Shown: positions 1 through 8,113 of the stretch, piece by piece | Layout of the letters: the number at the start of each line of letters is the position of its first letter | Numbering within the stretch: position 1 is the stretch's first letter | NCBI RefSeq assembly: GCF_008329435.1 | Contig: NZ_NPKN01000004.1 | Span: forward strand, 186,001-250,000 | Direction: 5' to 3' | Origin: Rhodanobacter sp. T12-5 | GTDB lineage: Bacteria > Pseudomonadota > Gammaproteobacteria > Xanthomonadales > Rhodanobacteraceae | Length of the DNA: 64,000 bases | Position numbers and translations under genes: made by a program | Notes under the pieces: model-generated | Told to the model about the DNA's origin: nothing | Database searches by the model: none | Seen by the model: the letters and a program-made list of their open reading frames with translations, nothing else

Positions 1-704
1 CAGTACACCACCACCGGCACACGCTGCTGGGTCAGCACCGCGCGCACCGGGTAATCACGCGCGGCACCGAGCCCGAGTCGCGCATCCGCGAGGAGGTCGC
101 GCTTCTTCTCGCCGGTGACCAGCAGGTACAGCGAGCGGGTTTCCAGCAGGGTCGACAAGCTCAGCGTGATGCGCGGCTCGCCGGCATCCGGCGCGCGCAT
201 CGGCAGTACGCGGGCGCGGTTGTCCAGGTCCAGCGCTTCGGCCAGGTGGTCGCCGCCGGGGAAGAACGAGGCGGTGTGACCGTCGTCGCCCATGCCCAGC
301 ACCACCGCGTCGAACGGCAGCGGCAGCGCGGCGATGCGCGCGTCGGCCCTGGCCAAGCCAGCTTCCGGAGCGGCGTCGCCGGTGTACAGCGGAATGAATT
401 GCGCGGCCGCGGCGGCATGCTGCAACAGAGTGGTCTGCACCAGCCGTGCGTTCGAGCGTTCGTCGGTATCCGCCACCCAGCGTTCGTCGACCAGGGTGAT
501 CTGCACCCTGGCCCAGTCCAGCTTCTCGCGCGACAGGCGGCCGAAGAAGTCCTTCGGCGTGCTGCCGCCGGAGACGGCCAGTACGGCCGTGCCGCGTTTG
601 GCCAGCGCCGCGCGCAGCTGTTCGGCGATGCGCTCGGCCAGTGCCGCGGCCTGCGCTTGGCATTCGGTGAAGCTGTGGGTGGTGACGTTCAGATGGCTGG
701 TCAT
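1..704 (-). CDS. pgl: 6-phosphogluconolactonase (3' end outside window)
   Basis: Hydrolyses 6-phosphogluconolactone to 6-phosphogluconate in the cytoplasm, the second step of the oxidative pentose phosphate and Entner-Doudoroff routes. Translating the minus strand from the ATG at 704 gives MTSHLNVTTHSFTE, then the family motifs SGGSTPKDFF, TLVDERWV and GMGDDGHTASFFPG in the right order. About 234 residues are visible, close to full length, and the reading frame is still open at position 1, so only the last few residues are missing. It lies 114 bp downstream of zwf on the same strand, the usual zwf-pgl order. No strong Shine-Dalgarno sequence precedes the ATG. The assignment rests on clear family motifs. 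Confidence 0.93.
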   Translation of the reverse strand, partial: MTSHLNVTTHSFTECQAQAAALAERIAEQLRAALAKRGTAVLAVSGGSTPKDFFGRLSREKLDWARVQITLVDERWVADTDERSNARLVQTTLLQHAAAAAQFIPLYTGDAAPEAGLARADARIAALPLPFDAVVLGMGDDGHTASFFPGGDHLAEALDLDNRARVLPMRAPDAGEPRITLSLSTLLETRSLYLLVTGEKKRDLLADARLGLGAARDYPVRAVLTQQRVPVVVY

Positions 705-818
705 GGCTGATGTTGGCGCGCCGGGCGCATCACGGGATGCAGGCGCATGTCGCGTGGGCGGGGAAGGCGAAGTCTGCCGCACGTGTCGGCATGGAGAAGC
801 ACCGCGGCAAATGGCCGT

Positions 819-2282
819 CTATTCACTGTCTTCGTTCCATGTGCGGCCGTCGCGCTCGATCAGCGCCACCGCCGCGCTCGGCCCCCAGCTGCCCGCGCTA
901 TACGGCCGCGGCGCTTCGCCGCTGCCGCCCCAGGCAGCCAGGATCGGGCCGGCCCAGCGCCATGCCGCCTCGACTTCGTCGCGGCGCATGAACAAGGTGG
1001 GATTGCCGCGCACCACGTCGAGCAGCAGGCGTTCATAGGCATCGGGCTGCGATACGCCGAACGCCTCCGCAAAGCTCATGTCCAGCGGCACGTGGCGCAG
1101 GCGCAGGCCGCCGGGGCCGGGGTGCTTGATGGTCAGCCACAGCTTCACGCCTTCGTCCGGCTGCAGCCGCAGCACCAGCCGGTTCTGCGACAAGGTGCCG
1201 GCGTCGGGGTTGAAGATCGAATGCGGCACCGGCTTGAAGGTGACCACGATCTCCGACACCCGGCTCGGCAGCCGCTTGCCGGTGCGCAGGTAGAACGGCA
1301 CGCCGGCCCAGCGCCAGTTGGCGATCTCCGCCTTCAGTGCCACGAAGGTTTCGGTGTTCGACTTGTTGTTGCCCAGCTCCTCCGGATAGCCCGGCACGCT
1401 GGCACCCTCGGCCACGCCGGCGCGGTACTGGCCGCGCACGGTGAGCTGTGCGGCGTTGCCGTCGTCGATCGGCTTGAGCGAATGCAGCACCTTCAGCTTC
1501 TCGTCGCGCACCGCGTCGGGTGCCAGCGACGAGGGCGGTTCCATCGCCACCATGCACAGCAACTGCAGCATGTGGTTCTGCACCATGTCGCGCAGCGCAC
1601 CGGCGCGGTCGTAGTACGCGCCGCGATGGCCGACGCCGAGCGTTTCGGCCACGGTGATCTGCACGTGGTCGATGTGCGCGGAGTTCCACAACGGTTCGAA
1701 CAGCGCGTTGCCGAAGCGCAGCACCAGCAGGTTCTGCACGGTCTCCTTGCCGAGGTAATGATCGATGCGGAAGGTCTGCGATTCGTCGAATACCTTGCCG
1801 ACGGCATCGTTGATCTGGTTCGCGCTGGCCAGGTCGCGGCCGATCGGCTTTTCCAGCACGACGCGCGAGGCACCTTCGTTGAGCTTGTACTGGCCCAGCC
1901 GGTTGCAGATGTCGACGAAGAGCTCGGGCGAGGTCGAGAGATAGAAAACCCGTATATGTCCGGGCTGTGCGCCGATGAGCGCGGCGAAATCGTCCCAGCC
2001 GTCGTCCTTGCGCGCATCCAGCGGGCGGTAGAACACCTGCTGCAGGAACACGTCGAGCTGGCGCGCGTCGCAGATGCCGACCAGCGCCTCGCGCAACTGC
2101 GCGCGATAGCCGGCGTCGTCCAGCGCCTCGCGGGCGACGCCGACGATGCGGCTGCTGGCCGGAATCTGGCCGTCGAGAAAACGGTGGAACAGGGCCGGCA
2201 GCAACTTGCGCACGGCGAGGTCGCCGGTGCCGCCGAAAATCACCAGGTCGAACGGTTCGACCGATTGGGAAGAAGGAGTCAC
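819..2282 (-). CDS. zwf: Glucose-6-phosphate 1-dehydrogenase
   Basis: Oxidises glucose-6-phosphate to 6-phosphogluconolactone with NADP+, the entry to the oxidative pentose phosphate and Entner-Doudoroff pathways. The frame is open upstream to 2390, but I chose the GTG at 2282 because a good ribosome binding site (GAGGTGA) lies four bases ahead of it and the resulting 487 residues match the family length. The N-terminal nucleotide-binding motif VIFGGTGDL is at residues 14-22 and the active-site signature RIDHYLGKE at 172-180. It is followed by pgl. A GntR-type direct repeat lies about 70 bp upstream of the start, so transcription may respond to the divergent GlcNAc regulator. Function is certain; the exact start is likely. 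Confidence 0.96.
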   Translation of the reverse strand: MTPSSQSVEPFDLVIFGGTGDLAVRKLLPALFHRFLDGQIPASSRIVGVAREALDDAGYRAQLREALVGICDARQLDVFLQQVFYRPLDARKDDGWDDFAALIGAQPGHIRVFYLSTSPELFVDICNRLGQYKLNEGASRVVLEKPIGRDLASANQINDAVGKVFDESQTFRIDHYLGKETVQNLLVLRFGNALFEPLWNSAHIDHVQITVAETLGVGHRGAYYDRAGALRDMVQNHMLQLLCMVAMEPPSSLAPDAVRDEKLKVLHSLKPIDDGNAAQLTVRGQYRAGVAEGASVPGYPEELGNNKSNTETFVALKAEIANWRWAGVPFYLRTGKRLPSRVSEIVVTFKPVPHSIFNPDAGTLSQNRLVLRLQPDEGVKLWLTIKHPGPGGLRLRHVPLDMSFAEAFGVSQPDAYERLLLDVVRGNPTLFMRRDEVEAAWRWAGPILAAWGGSGEAPRPYSAGSWGPSAAVALIERDGRTWNEDSE

Positions 2283-2352
2283 GCAGTCACCTCGACACAT
2301 GCCGGATGGCGGGCAGGGGCCGAATGGCACGATAACCCGGGTTGCCGCCGAT

Positions 2353-2370
2353 GGTACCAGTGAAATACCA
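2353..2370 (-). promoter_or_regulatory. NagQ-like operator upstream of zwf
   Basis: On the minus strand the sequence reads TGGTATT-TCAC-TGGTACC: two seven-base direct repeats with a four-base gap, differing in one base. The same architecture occurs at 2576-2593 in front of the GntR gene. As I recall, the Xanthomonas NagQ box is TGGTATT-N4-TGGTATT, which fits. It lies about 70 bp upstream of the zwf start codon. Binding by the GntR protein encoded next door is inference. Confidence 0.6.
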
Positions 2371-2380
2371 GATAGGCCAC

Positions 2381-2434
2381 GGGTATGCATACGAATTCAT
2401 GGGAGCATTTTGATCGTGATGATGAGGCATACCC
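2381..2434. repeat. Inverted repeat in the zwf / gntR divergent region
   Basis: The eight-base arms GGGTATGC (2381-2388) and GCATACCC (2427-2434) are perfect inverted copies 38 bases apart. The left arm also overlaps the ten-base palindrome GTATGCATAC at 2383-2392. The region between zwf and gntR (2283-2601) holds no gene. This could be an operator pair or chance; no terminator-like T run follows. Confidence 0.3.
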
Positions 2435-2575
2435 ATTTCCGCCAAGCCCGCTCGCCCTGAGCGCAGGCTGCAGGCTGAGTTGAAAGGGGCCGCCCGGACG
2501 GTGCGCGTTTCGACTTCACCCGCTGGCGCGGGCTACGCCGAGTGCGAACGGACGTCCGGGTGGGCTTGCTTCCAG

Positions 2576-2593
2576 TGGTTCTGTATTGGTATC
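2576..2593 (+). promoter_or_regulatory. NagQ-like operator in front of the GntR gene
   Basis: TGGTTCT-GTAT-TGGTATC: two direct seven-base repeats with a four-base gap, ending nine bases before the ATG at 2602. A repressor bound here would block its own transcript and the downstream nagB-nagA genes, so this looks like an autoregulatory site. It matches the zwf-side box at 2353-2370 in spacing and core TGGT. Confidence 0.6.
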
Positions 2594-2601
2594 GTTCGCC
2601 G

Positions 2602-3354
2602 ATGGAAGCTGCCCTCACCAACGAATACCGCCGGATCTGTCACGACCCGACCACGCATCAGCCGCTGGCCTATCTGCGTCTGCGCCGGGCGATCCGCAAC
2701 ATCGTCGAGCATCGCGACATCGAGCCGGGCCAGGCGCTGCCCAGCGAGCGCGACCTGTCGCAGGCGCTGAAGCTGTCGCGGGTGACCGTGCGCAAGGCGA
2801 TCGCGGGACTGGTGGAGGAAGGCCTGCTCACGCAGCGTCACGGTGCCGGTACCTTCATCGCCGAACGCATCGTCAAGCCGATGTCGCGGCTGACCAGCTT
2901 CACCGAGGATCTGCGCGAGCGCGGCCTGCATCCGCGTTCGGAATTCTTCGAGCGCGGCATCGGCGAGGTAACCCCGGAAGAGGCGATGGCGATGAGCCTG
3001 TCGCCCGGTTCGCTGGTGGTGCGCCTGCATCGCGTGCGCTATGGCCAGGACGAACCGCTGGCGATCGAGCGCAGCGTGGTGCCGGCCAGCGTTCTGCCCG
3101 ATCCGCTGCTGGTGCACGACTCGCTGTACGAGGCGCTGGAAAAACTCGACGCGCGCCCGCGTCGCGCCTTGCAGCGCTTGCGCGCGGTGTCGCTGAACGC
3201 GCAGCAGGCACGGCTGCTGCACGTCAACGTCGGCAGCGCGGGGCTGAGCATCGAGCGGCGCAGCTTTCTGGACGACGGCCGCGTGGTCGAGTTCACCTGT
3301 TCCTGGTACCGCGGCGACATCTACGACTTCGTCGCCGAATTGCAGACTGACTGA
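2602..3354 (+). CDS. nagQ: GntR/HutC-family regulator of GlcNAc genes (NagQ-like)
   Basis: Probable repressor of amino-sugar catabolism that senses a phosphosugar such as GlcNAc-6-P or GlcN-6-P. The 250-residue protein has an N-terminal winged helix-turn-helix (PSERDLSQALKLSRVTVRKA, about residues 46-66, followed by a wing with GAGTF) and a C-terminal UTRA effector domain with the usual ERS and Y-E-A-L-E segments. The frame is open upstream to 2542, but the start at 2602 leaves the operator at 2576-2593 outside the gene and gives the normal family length. nagB begins nine bases after the stop. HutC and PhnF relatives share the fold, but the neighbours make an amino-sugar role by far the best guess. 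Confidence 0.88.
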   Translation: MEAALTNEYRRICHDPTTHQPLAYLRLRRAIRNIVEHRDIEPGQALPSERDLSQALKLSRVTVRKAIAGLVEEGLLTQRHGAGTFIAERIVKPMSRLTSFTEDLRERGLHPRSEFFERGIGEVTPEEAMAMSLSPGSLVVRLHRVRYGQDEPLAIERSVVPASVLPDPLLVHDSLYEALEKLDARPRRALQRLRAVSLNAQQARLLHVNVGSAGLSIERRSFLDDGRVVEFTCSWYRGDIYDFVAELQTD

Positions 3355-3363
3355 AGGACCGCC

Positions 3364-4395
3364 ATGGCTGCCCGCGACACCTTGATGTACCAGGAGGCGC
3401 ACGAGTCGGCCGACGTGGTCGCGCGCCAGTTCGCCGCCAACGAGGCTGTGGTCGGTGCGCTGGCGCAGTCGCTGCGCGCGCAGCCGCCGCGCTTCATCGT
3501 CACCTGCGCGCGCGGCAGCTCCGATCATGCCGCGGCGTATGCGAAGTACGTGTTCGAGACCCAGCTCGGCATCGCCACCGCGTCGGCCTCGCCGTCGGTC
3601 ACCTCGGTCTACGCGGCCGAGCAGCAGTGGCAGGGCGCGCTGTTCATCGCGATCTCGCAGTCGGGCAAGAGCCCCGACCTGCTGCGCAACGCACAGGCCG
3701 CGAAGATCGCCGGCGCGCGCGTGGTGGCGCTGGTGAATGTCGAGGATTCGCCGCTGGCGGCGCTGGCCGACACTGTGATTCCGCTGCACGCGGGGCCCGA
3801 ACGCAGCGTGGCGGCGACCAAGAGCTATATCGCCGCGCTGGCCGCGGTGCTGCATTTGTGCGCGCGCTGGCGCGGCGATGACGAGCTGGGCGCGGCCTTG
3901 CAGCAGCTGCCCGACGCCTTGCGCGCCGGCTGGGATGCGGACTGGTCGGCGTTGAGCGATGGCCTGACCGACGCGCACAACCTGTTCGTGGTGGGTCGCG
4001 GCTTCGGCCTCGGCATCGCGCTGGAGGCGGCGCTGAAGTTCAAGGAAACCTGCGGCCTGCACGCCGAGGCGTTCAGTGCGGCCGAGGTGAAGCACGGCCC
4101 GATGGCGCTGGTCGGCCCGGATTTTCCGGTGCTGTGCTTCGCCCAGGACGACGACACGCGCGACAGCACGCTGGCGGTGGCACGGGAGTTCCGCGCGCGC
4201 GGCGCGCAGGTATTCGTGGCCGCGCCCGGCCTGCACGATACCGGCAGCCTGCCGGTGCTCGGCGGACTGCCGGCGCTGTGCACGCCGCTGCTGATCATCC
4301 AGAGCTTTTACCGTACCGCCAGCGAGCTCTCGCTGCGCCGCGGCTTCAACCCCGACGTGCCGCCGCATCTCAACAAGGTCACCGAAACAGTCTAG
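3364..4395 (+). CDS. nagB: Glucosamine-6-phosphate deaminase, SIS type (NagB-II)
   Basis: Converts glucosamine-6-phosphate to fructose-6-phosphate and ammonia in the cytoplasm, the last step of GlcNAc catabolism. The 343-residue protein has two SIS domains and resembles the isomerase half of GlmS without its glutaminase domain. Visible motifs are TCARGSSDHAA (near residue 50), ISQSGKSPDLL (near 97) and the second-domain stretch GRGFGLGIALEAALKFKETC followed by EVKHGPMAL. The start has a good ribosome binding site (AAGGAC). It lies between the GntR regulator and nagA, which supports deaminase rather than AgaS or GlmS. It is unrelated in sequence to the classical hexameric NagB. Confidence 0.92.
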   Translation: MAARDTLMYQEAHESADVVARQFAANEAVVGALAQSLRAQPPRFIVTCARGSSDHAAAYAKYVFETQLGIATASASPSVTSVYAAEQQWQGALFIAISQSGKSPDLLRNAQAAKIAGARVVALVNVEDSPLAALADTVIPLHAGPERSVAATKSYIAALAAVLHLCARWRGDDELGAALQQLPDALRAGWDADWSALSDGLTDAHNLFVVGRGFGLGIALEAALKFKETCGLHAEAFSAAEVKHGPMALVGPDFPVLCFAQDDDTRDSTLAVAREFRARGAQVFVAAPGLHDTGSLPVLGGLPALCTPLLIIQSFYRTASELSLRRGFNPDVPPHLNKVTETV

Positions 4396-4503
4396 GAGTG
4401 AGGGAAGAGGAGTGAGGAGTGAGAGAGAGCCAGAGCTCCCGCCCCTCGTCTCGACACCGCTTTCTCTCACTCCTCACTCCTCTCCACTCACTCCTCGCTC
4501 CTC
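4396..4503. repeat. Long purine/pyrimidine stem-loop element, copy 1
   Basis: The left arm is a purine run made of GAGTGAG units (4396-4430) and the right arm is its pyrimidine complement (about 4460-4503). The arms pair over roughly 35 bp with only a few mismatches, around a loop containing CAGAGCTCCCG and CTCGACACCGC. It fills almost the whole nagB-nagA gap and leaves nagA without a purine Shine-Dalgarno sequence. A second copy follows nagA. Confidence 0.8.
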
Positions 4504-4508
4504 CGCCC

Positions 4509-5657
4509 ATGACCATCGCCCTTGTCAACGCCCGCGTACTCGCCGCCGATGGCTGGCACGACGATCTTGCCGTGCTGCTCGACGGCGAGCGCATCGTCGA
4601 CCTGCTGCCGCCGTCCGATCCGCGTGTGCGCGACGCCCAGCAGCATGATCTGCGCGGCGCCATGCTGTTGCCCGGCTTCATCGACGTGCAGGTCAACGGC
4701 GGCGGTGGCGTGCTGTTCAACGAAGCGCCCACGGTGGAGACCTTGCGCCGGATCGGTGCCGCCCATCGGCAGTTCGGTACCACCGGCTTCCTGCCGACCC
4801 TGATCAGCGATCGCGTGGAAGTGATGCACGCGGCGCTCGCCGCGGTGGAACAGGCGCTGGCCGAAAACGTGCCGGGCGTGCTGGGCATCCACCTGGAAGG
4901 TCCGTACCTGGCGTCGGCGCGCAAGGGCGTGCACGACCCGAAATATTTCCACGTGCCCGGCAACGACGAACTGGCGCTGTTGTGCGCACCGCATCGTGGC
5001 GTGCGGCTGATCACGCTGGCCCCGGATCAAGTGCCGCTGGCCAGTATCGGTGCACTGGTGGATGCCGGCTTGATCGTCTGCGCCGGCCATACCGCGGCCG
5101 ACTACGCGACGACGCGCGCCGCGCTGGATGCCGGCGTGCGCGGATTCACCCACCTGTTCAACGCGATGACCCCCTTCGGCAGCCGCGAACCGGGCGTGGT
5201 CGGCGCGGCGCTGGAGGATGCGATGAGCTGGTGCGGCATCATCGTCGACGGCCACCACGTGCATCCGGCCAGCCTGCGCGTGGCGATCGCCGCCAAGCCA
5301 CGCGGCAAGATGCTGCTGGTCACCGACGCGATGCCGCCGGTCGGTTCGGACGACCCGAGCTATGTGCTCAACGGCGAAACCATCATCGTGAAGGACGGCA
5401 TCTGCCAGACCGCCCAGGGCGTGCTGGCCGGTTCCGCGCTCGACATGGCGACGGCGGTGCGCAACACCGTGCAGTTGCTCGGCCTGCCGCTGGACGAAGC
5501 GGCGCGTATGGCCAGCACCTACCCGGCCGAGTTCCTCGGCCTGGGCGAAAGCCGCGGCCGCATCGCTCCGGGTTATCGCGCCGACCTGGTAGTGCTGGAC
5601 GACGAGTGCCGCGTGCAGCAGAGCTGGCTCGGCGGGGTGACGCAGAGCGAGAAGTGA
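4509..5657 (+). CDS. nagA: N-acetylglucosamine-6-phosphate deacetylase
   Basis: Removes the acetyl group from GlcNAc-6-phosphate to give glucosamine-6-phosphate for NagB. An amidohydrolase-superfamily metalloenzyme of 382 residues, normal length. Visible motifs include LPGFIDVQVNG, the metal-site IHLEGPYL, CAGHTAA, GFTHLFNAM, the catalytic-Asp segment LVTDAMPPVG and AGSALDMATAVRN. The frame is open back to 4419, but MTIALVNARVL at 4509 is the natural family N-terminus. The bases just before the ATG (CTCCTCGCTCCTCCGCCC) contain no Shine-Dalgarno sequence because the stem-loop element at 4396-4503 ends there, so translation may depend on coupling or on structure. The stop codon lies inside the left arm of the second copy of that element. 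Confidence 0.95.
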   Translation: MTIALVNARVLAADGWHDDLAVLLDGERIVDLLPPSDPRVRDAQQHDLRGAMLLPGFIDVQVNGGGGVLFNEAPTVETLRRIGAAHRQFGTTGFLPTLISDRVEVMHAALAAVEQALAENVPGVLGIHLEGPYLASARKGVHDPKYFHVPGNDELALLCAPHRGVRLITLAPDQVPLASIGALVDAGLIVCAGHTAADYATTRAALDAGVRGFTHLFNAMTPFGSREPGVVGAALEDAMSWCGIIVDGHHVHPASLRVAIAAKPRGKMLLVTDAMPPVGSDDPSYVLNGETIIVKDGICQTAQGVLAGSALDMATAVRNTVQLLGLPLDEAARMASTYPAEFLGLGESRGRIAPGYRADLVVLDDECRVQQSWLGGVTQSEK

Positions 5658-5744
5658 GTGGAGAGGAGTGAGAGAGAGTCAGAGCTCCCGTCGCACCTCG
5701 ACACCGCTTTCTCTCGCTCCTCACTCCTCTCCACTCACTCCTGC
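5651..5744. repeat. Long purine/pyrimidine stem-loop element, copy 2
   Basis: Same architecture and loop sequence as the element at 4396-4503: GAGTGAG-type left arm, CAGAGCTCCCG in the loop, CTCGACACCGC-TTTCTCTC leading into the right arm CACTCCTCTCCACTCACTCC. The nagA TGA (5655-5657) is inside the left arm. It may also serve as the transcript end of the nag operon, although no T run follows. Confidence 0.8.
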
Positions 5745-5774
5745 TCCATTGCCCAAATGGCCGTCCGAAGTTAA

Positions 5775-5992
5775 AGTGGCGCGGTTCAGGTGTCCCGAAG
5801 GCTTCGTGCCGGAGGGATGAAACGGGAAGCCGGTGCGTGGTGTGCGAACACACTGCAAGGCCGGCGCTGCCCCCGCAACGGTAAGCGAGATCCACGAACG
5901 GCCAACGCCACTGTGCTCAGCACGGGAAGGCGCCGTTCGGGGCCTGCGGATCACCGCAGGCCACTCGCCAGCCCGGAGACCGGCCCGAACGA
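5775..5992 (+). ncRNA. Cobalamin (B12) riboswitch upstream of btuB
   Basis: The hallmark blocks of the adenosylcobalamin aptamer are present in order: GGTTCAGGTGTCCCGAAGG, GAAACGGGAAGCCGGTG, GCTGCCCCCGCAACGGTAAG (the B12 box region), CACTG, GGGAAGGC and GCCAGCCCGGAGACCGGCC. It lies about 140 bp before the btuB start and should repress the receptor when cobalamin is plentiful. The expression platform is probably the stretch 5993-6128, where a helix could mask the ribosome binding site GAGGAAC. Boundaries are approximate. Confidence 0.93.
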
Positions 5993-6128
5993 TTCCTGGT
6001 GGCTCGCGGTGGGCGAGGCCGAACCACGTGTCGGTCGATCCTGCCTGCCCGTCGTTCCGTCTTCCCCCGTCTGCTGCCAGCTCATTGAACGATGAGGCCG
6101 TGCGCGGGTGCGCGGCCGAGGAACGAAC

Positions 6129-7979
6129 ATGAAGAAGACCTTGCTGGCAGCGGCGCTGCTCAGTGTCACGGTGGCCGCGCAGGCCGCCGATCAGAATGAT
6201 GCGAATACGCTCGACCCGGTGATCGTCACCGCCACGCGCACCGCGATCACCGCCGACAATGCACTGTCGTCGGTGACGGTGATCACCCGTGCCGACATCG
6301 AGCGGCTGCAGCCGCTGTCGGTGCCGGACCTGCTGACCGGCCTGCCCGGCGTCAGCTTCGCCAACTCCGGCGGCTACGGCCAGCAGACTTCGCTGTTCCT
6401 GCGCGGCACCAACTCCTCGCACACGCTGGTGCTGATCGATGGCGTGCGGATCGGTTCGGTCGCCAACGGGCTGGCCGCGTTCGAACAGTTGCCGGTGGAA
6501 CAGATCGAGCGCATCGAGATCGTGCGCGGCCCGCGTTCGAGCCTGTACGGCGCCGACGCGATCGGCGGGGTGATCCAGATCTTCACCCGCCACGGTTGGC
6601 GCGACGGCGACCTGCTGCCGTCGTTCAGCCTGACCACCGGCAGCAACAACCTGTTGCGCGGCCAGGCCGGCGTGTCCGGCGGCAGCGAGCATGCCTGGTA
6701 CAACCTCGCCGTGGGCGCGCAGTACACCCGCGGCATCAACTCGTGCCGCGTCGGCGCGGGCGAGGTGTTCGCCGGCTGCTACACCGACGAGCCCGATCGC
6801 GACGCCTACCGCAACCGTAACCTCAGTGCCAACGGCGGCTACCGCTGGGACAACGGTGTCCAATTGAGCGGCACCTGGCTGCGCAGCCTCGGCGAGATCC
6901 ATTTCGACGGCAGCTACCAGAACCGCAGCCGCACCGTGCAGCAGACCGCCGGTGCCGCACTCGGCTTCAACCCGTTGCAGGCGTGGAAAACCACGCTGAG
7001 CGTGGGCCAGAACCTGGACCGCTACGACAACTACGAGAACCAGGATTTCGTCGGCTACATCTACTCGCGGCGCAACCAGGCCTCGTGGCAGAACGACATC
7101 AGCCTGGCCGACAACCAGTTGCTGACGCTCGGCATCGACTGGCAGGGCGAGCACATCGACAGCGACACCGGATTCCTCGCCAGCCGGCGCAACAACACCG
7201 GCGGCTACGCGCAGTACCAGGGCACGTTCGGACGCAACGAAGTGCAGCTGTCGGCGCGGCGCGACCACAACGGCCAGTTCGGCAACCACAACACCGGCGC
7301 GGCTGCGTGGGGCCATCACTTCGATGGCGGCCTGAAGTTCTCGGCCAGCTACGGCAGTGCCTTCCACGCGCCGACCTTCAACGACCTGTATTACCCGTAC
7401 GGCAGCGGCAACCCGGCGCTGAAACCGGAAAAATCGCGCAGCGCCGAACTCGGCCTGAGCCAGCAGCGCGATACGTGGAACTGGGCGCTCAATGAGTACC
7501 AGACCCGCATCGACGAACTGATCACGCTGGACGGCAACTTCGTGCCGCAGAATATCAGCAAGGCGCGCATTCGCGGCGTGGAAGGCCAGCTCGGCACGAC
7601 CCTCGCCGGCTGGCAGTTGCAGGGCTACCTGAGCTGGCTGCAGCCGCGCAACGAGGACGGCGGTCCGAACGACGGCAACGTGCTGCCGCGCCGGCCCGAA
7701 CGCACGGCCCGGGTGGACCTGGATCACCGCTTCGGCGCGTTCGGGGTGGGCGCCACCGTCAACGTGGCCGGGCGCAGCTACGACGATGCGGCGAACCGGC
7801 ATCCGCTCGGCGGCTACTCGACCACCGACCTGCGCGCGAGCTGGCACTTCAACGCCGACTGGCAAGTCGAGGCCCGGCTGAGCAACGTGTTCGATCGCCA
7901 CTACGAAACCGTTTGGTACTTCAACCAGCCGGGGCGCAGCGCCTTTCTGACGCTGCGCTACAGCCCCGCCCCGCGCTGA
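6129..7979 (+). CDS. btuB: TonB-dependent vitamin B12 outer-membrane receptor
   Basis: Imports cobalamin across the outer membrane using TonB energy. The 616-residue protein begins with a signal peptide (MKKTLLAAALLSVTVAAQAA), then a TonB box (DPVIVTATR), a plug domain with LFLRGTNSSHTLVLIDGVRI and IEIVRGPRSSLYGADAIGGV, and a long C-terminal beta-barrel ending in SAFLTLRYSPAPR. The start at 6129 has a good ribosome binding site (GAGGAAC). The riboswitch upstream fixes the substrate class as a corrinoid with high confidence. Its stop overlaps the first base block of the leader repeat for the following RND gene, and I see no terminator between them. Confidence 0.94.
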   Translation: MKKTLLAAALLSVTVAAQAADQNDANTLDPVIVTATRTAITADNALSSVTVITRADIERLQPLSVPDLLTGLPGVSFANSGGYGQQTSLFLRGTNSSHTLVLIDGVRIGSVANGLAAFEQLPVEQIERIEIVRGPRSSLYGADAIGGVIQIFTRHGWRDGDLLPSFSLTTGSNNLLRGQAGVSGGSEHAWYNLAVGAQYTRGINSCRVGAGEVFAGCYTDEPDRDAYRNRNLSANGGYRWDNGVQLSGTWLRSLGEIHFDGSYQNRSRTVQQTAGAALGFNPLQAWKTTLSVGQNLDRYDNYENQDFVGYIYSRRNQASWQNDISLADNQLLTLGIDWQGEHIDSDTGFLASRRNNTGGYAQYQGTFGRNEVQLSARRDHNGQFGNHNTGAAAWGHHFDGGLKFSASYGSAFHAPTFNDLYYPYGSGNPALKPEKSRSAELGLSQQRDTWNWALNEYQTRIDELITLDGNFVPQNISKARIRGVEGQLGTTLAGWQLQGYLSWLQPRNEDGGPNDGNVLPRRPERTARVDLDHRFGAFGVGATVNVAGRSYDDAANRHPLGGYSTTDLRASWHFNADWQVEARLSNVFDRHYETVWYFNQPGRSAFLTLRYSPAPR

Positions 7980-8029
7980 CTTCAGGCACATACGGCGGAG
8001 CGCAGCTGCTGGCATAAAGTCGGGATGAA
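7978..8029 (+). repeat. Leader repeat, copy 1, before the first RND gene
   Basis: Contains GACTTCAGGCACATACG (7978-7994) and GGCATAAAGT (8011-8020) separated by 16 bases, then a G-rich ATGAA. The same two blocks with exactly the same spacing stand before the second RND gene (11363-11414). The conservation of non-coding sequence suggests a shared promoter or operator. No known motif was recognised. Confidence 0.6.
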
Positions 8030-8113
8030 CGGAACTCTTGCGCCGACCTCATCCCGATCGCGCCTGTCGGTGGCACCGCCTCTGCCGCTATGCTTGCGCG
8101 CCGGGGAGGTCCA

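Noticed and set aside
4396..4503. The nagB-nagA stem-loop as a glmS-type ribozyme or riboswitch
   Set aside because: No ribozyme core; the arms are low-complexity GAGTGAG repeats and the same element recurs after nagA.
7978..8020. The RND leader block as a sigma-54 promoter
   Set aside because: The GG and GC elements do not have the required ten-base spacing in either copy.
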